The notes under the pieces are model-generated. The model searched no databases, had not been told where the DNA came from, and saw only the letters and a list, made by a program, of their open reading frames with translations. Both the position numbers and the translations under genes were made by a program. A stretch of 31,936 nucleotides of DNA. Origin: Amarolinea sp964580725. GTDB lineage: Bacteria > Chloroflexota > Anaerolineae > SSC4 > Amarolineaceae. The stretch is taken from positions 1 through 31,936 of the forward strand of contig CAZOLV010000064.1 in the NCBI GenBank assembly GCA_964580725.1. Reading direction: 5' to 3'. Positions 31,838-31,936 of the stretch are shown piece after piece (the first letter of the stretch is position 1; the number at the start of each line of letters is the position of its first letter).

Positions 31838-31936
31838 GGCCCCCCTGCCCCCCCATTTGGGGGGAAATGAAGGGGGGCGTGGGCTGAGCTTCTTGTACCG
31901 CCAGATTCATCTGGCGCCCCCTCGCGACACAGCCGG
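31838..31936 (+). repeat. 99-bp direct repeat, copy 2 (reaches window edge)
   Basis: Second copy of the element, 177 bp after the first. The only differences seen are the two changed bases in GCGTGGGCTG versus GCGCCGGCTG. The element may continue beyond the window, so its true right boundary is not known. Confidence 0.85.

Noticed and set aside
31164..31910. 248-codon minus-strand frame spanning both 99-bp repeats
   Set aside because: It only reads through the direct repeats (the peptide repeats accordingly) and overlaps mutM and the YtxH gene.

Overview
The window is a GC-rich bacterial chromosome segment, most likely from the phylum Chloroflexota (Anaerolineae/Caldilineae-like). This is an inference from several traits: secreted proteins with long Thr/Pro linkers, a golvesin-type lipoprotein, a LysM protein with repeated beta-sandwich domains, DUF2007 and DUF2723 proteins, a luciferase-like oxidoreductase, an SNF2/SWIM pair, and a (QEG)n-tailed Rpn-like nuclease. 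No rRNA, tRNA, CRISPR array or intact insertion sequence was seen.

Layout. Positions 1-365 hold the 3' end of an Rpn/PD-(D/E)XK-like gene with a 12-nt coding repeat. Positions 625-4273 hold two exported proteins, a LysM protein with three Cys-paired repeats and a golvesin-domain lipoprotein. A GT-C-type membrane glycosyltransferase (minus strand) and a PLP-dependent alpha-oxoamine synthase plus SDR reductase pair (plus strand) diverge from a compact two-way promoter at 5727-5778. Next come a BNR-repeat propeller protein and a receiver-histidine kinase fusion (7913-9961), a 58-residue zinc-ribbon/membrane miniprotein next to an ABC exporter (10030-12183), and an M32 carboxypeptidase (12295-13794).

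Positions 13829-15098 are a graveyard. Short remnants of a DUF1156 DNA methylase, a DUF3800 protein and a DUF6079/PglY-like ATPase lie end to end. They carry truncations, a nonsense codon, a Walker B substitution and a one-base frameshift, and five 10-bp AT-rich tandem repeats sit at one junction. I read this as the scar of a lost phage-defence cassette, and it is the most unusual part of the window.

Positions 15280-22937 are a dense plus-strand gene run: DUF2007, DUF2723 membrane protein, glucose-6-phosphate isomerase, LLM oxidoreductase, NAD kinase and acyl-CoA synthetase. An SNF2 helicase and a SWIM zinc-finger protein overlap by 4 bp (23073-27097). They converge on a large 7TM hybrid histidine kinase (27101-30187, minus). 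Formamidopyrimidine-DNA glycosylase (mutM) has a near-consensus promoter. A small YtxH-like membrane protein and a pair of 99-bp direct repeats close the window.

The genes are mostly housekeeping and cell-surface functions plus signalling. No intact new defence or biosynthetic system is proven. The best candidates for follow-up are the decayed defence cassette, the oxoamine synthase/SDR pair, and the zinc-ribbon miniprotein coupled to an ABC exporter that has an unusual insertion.
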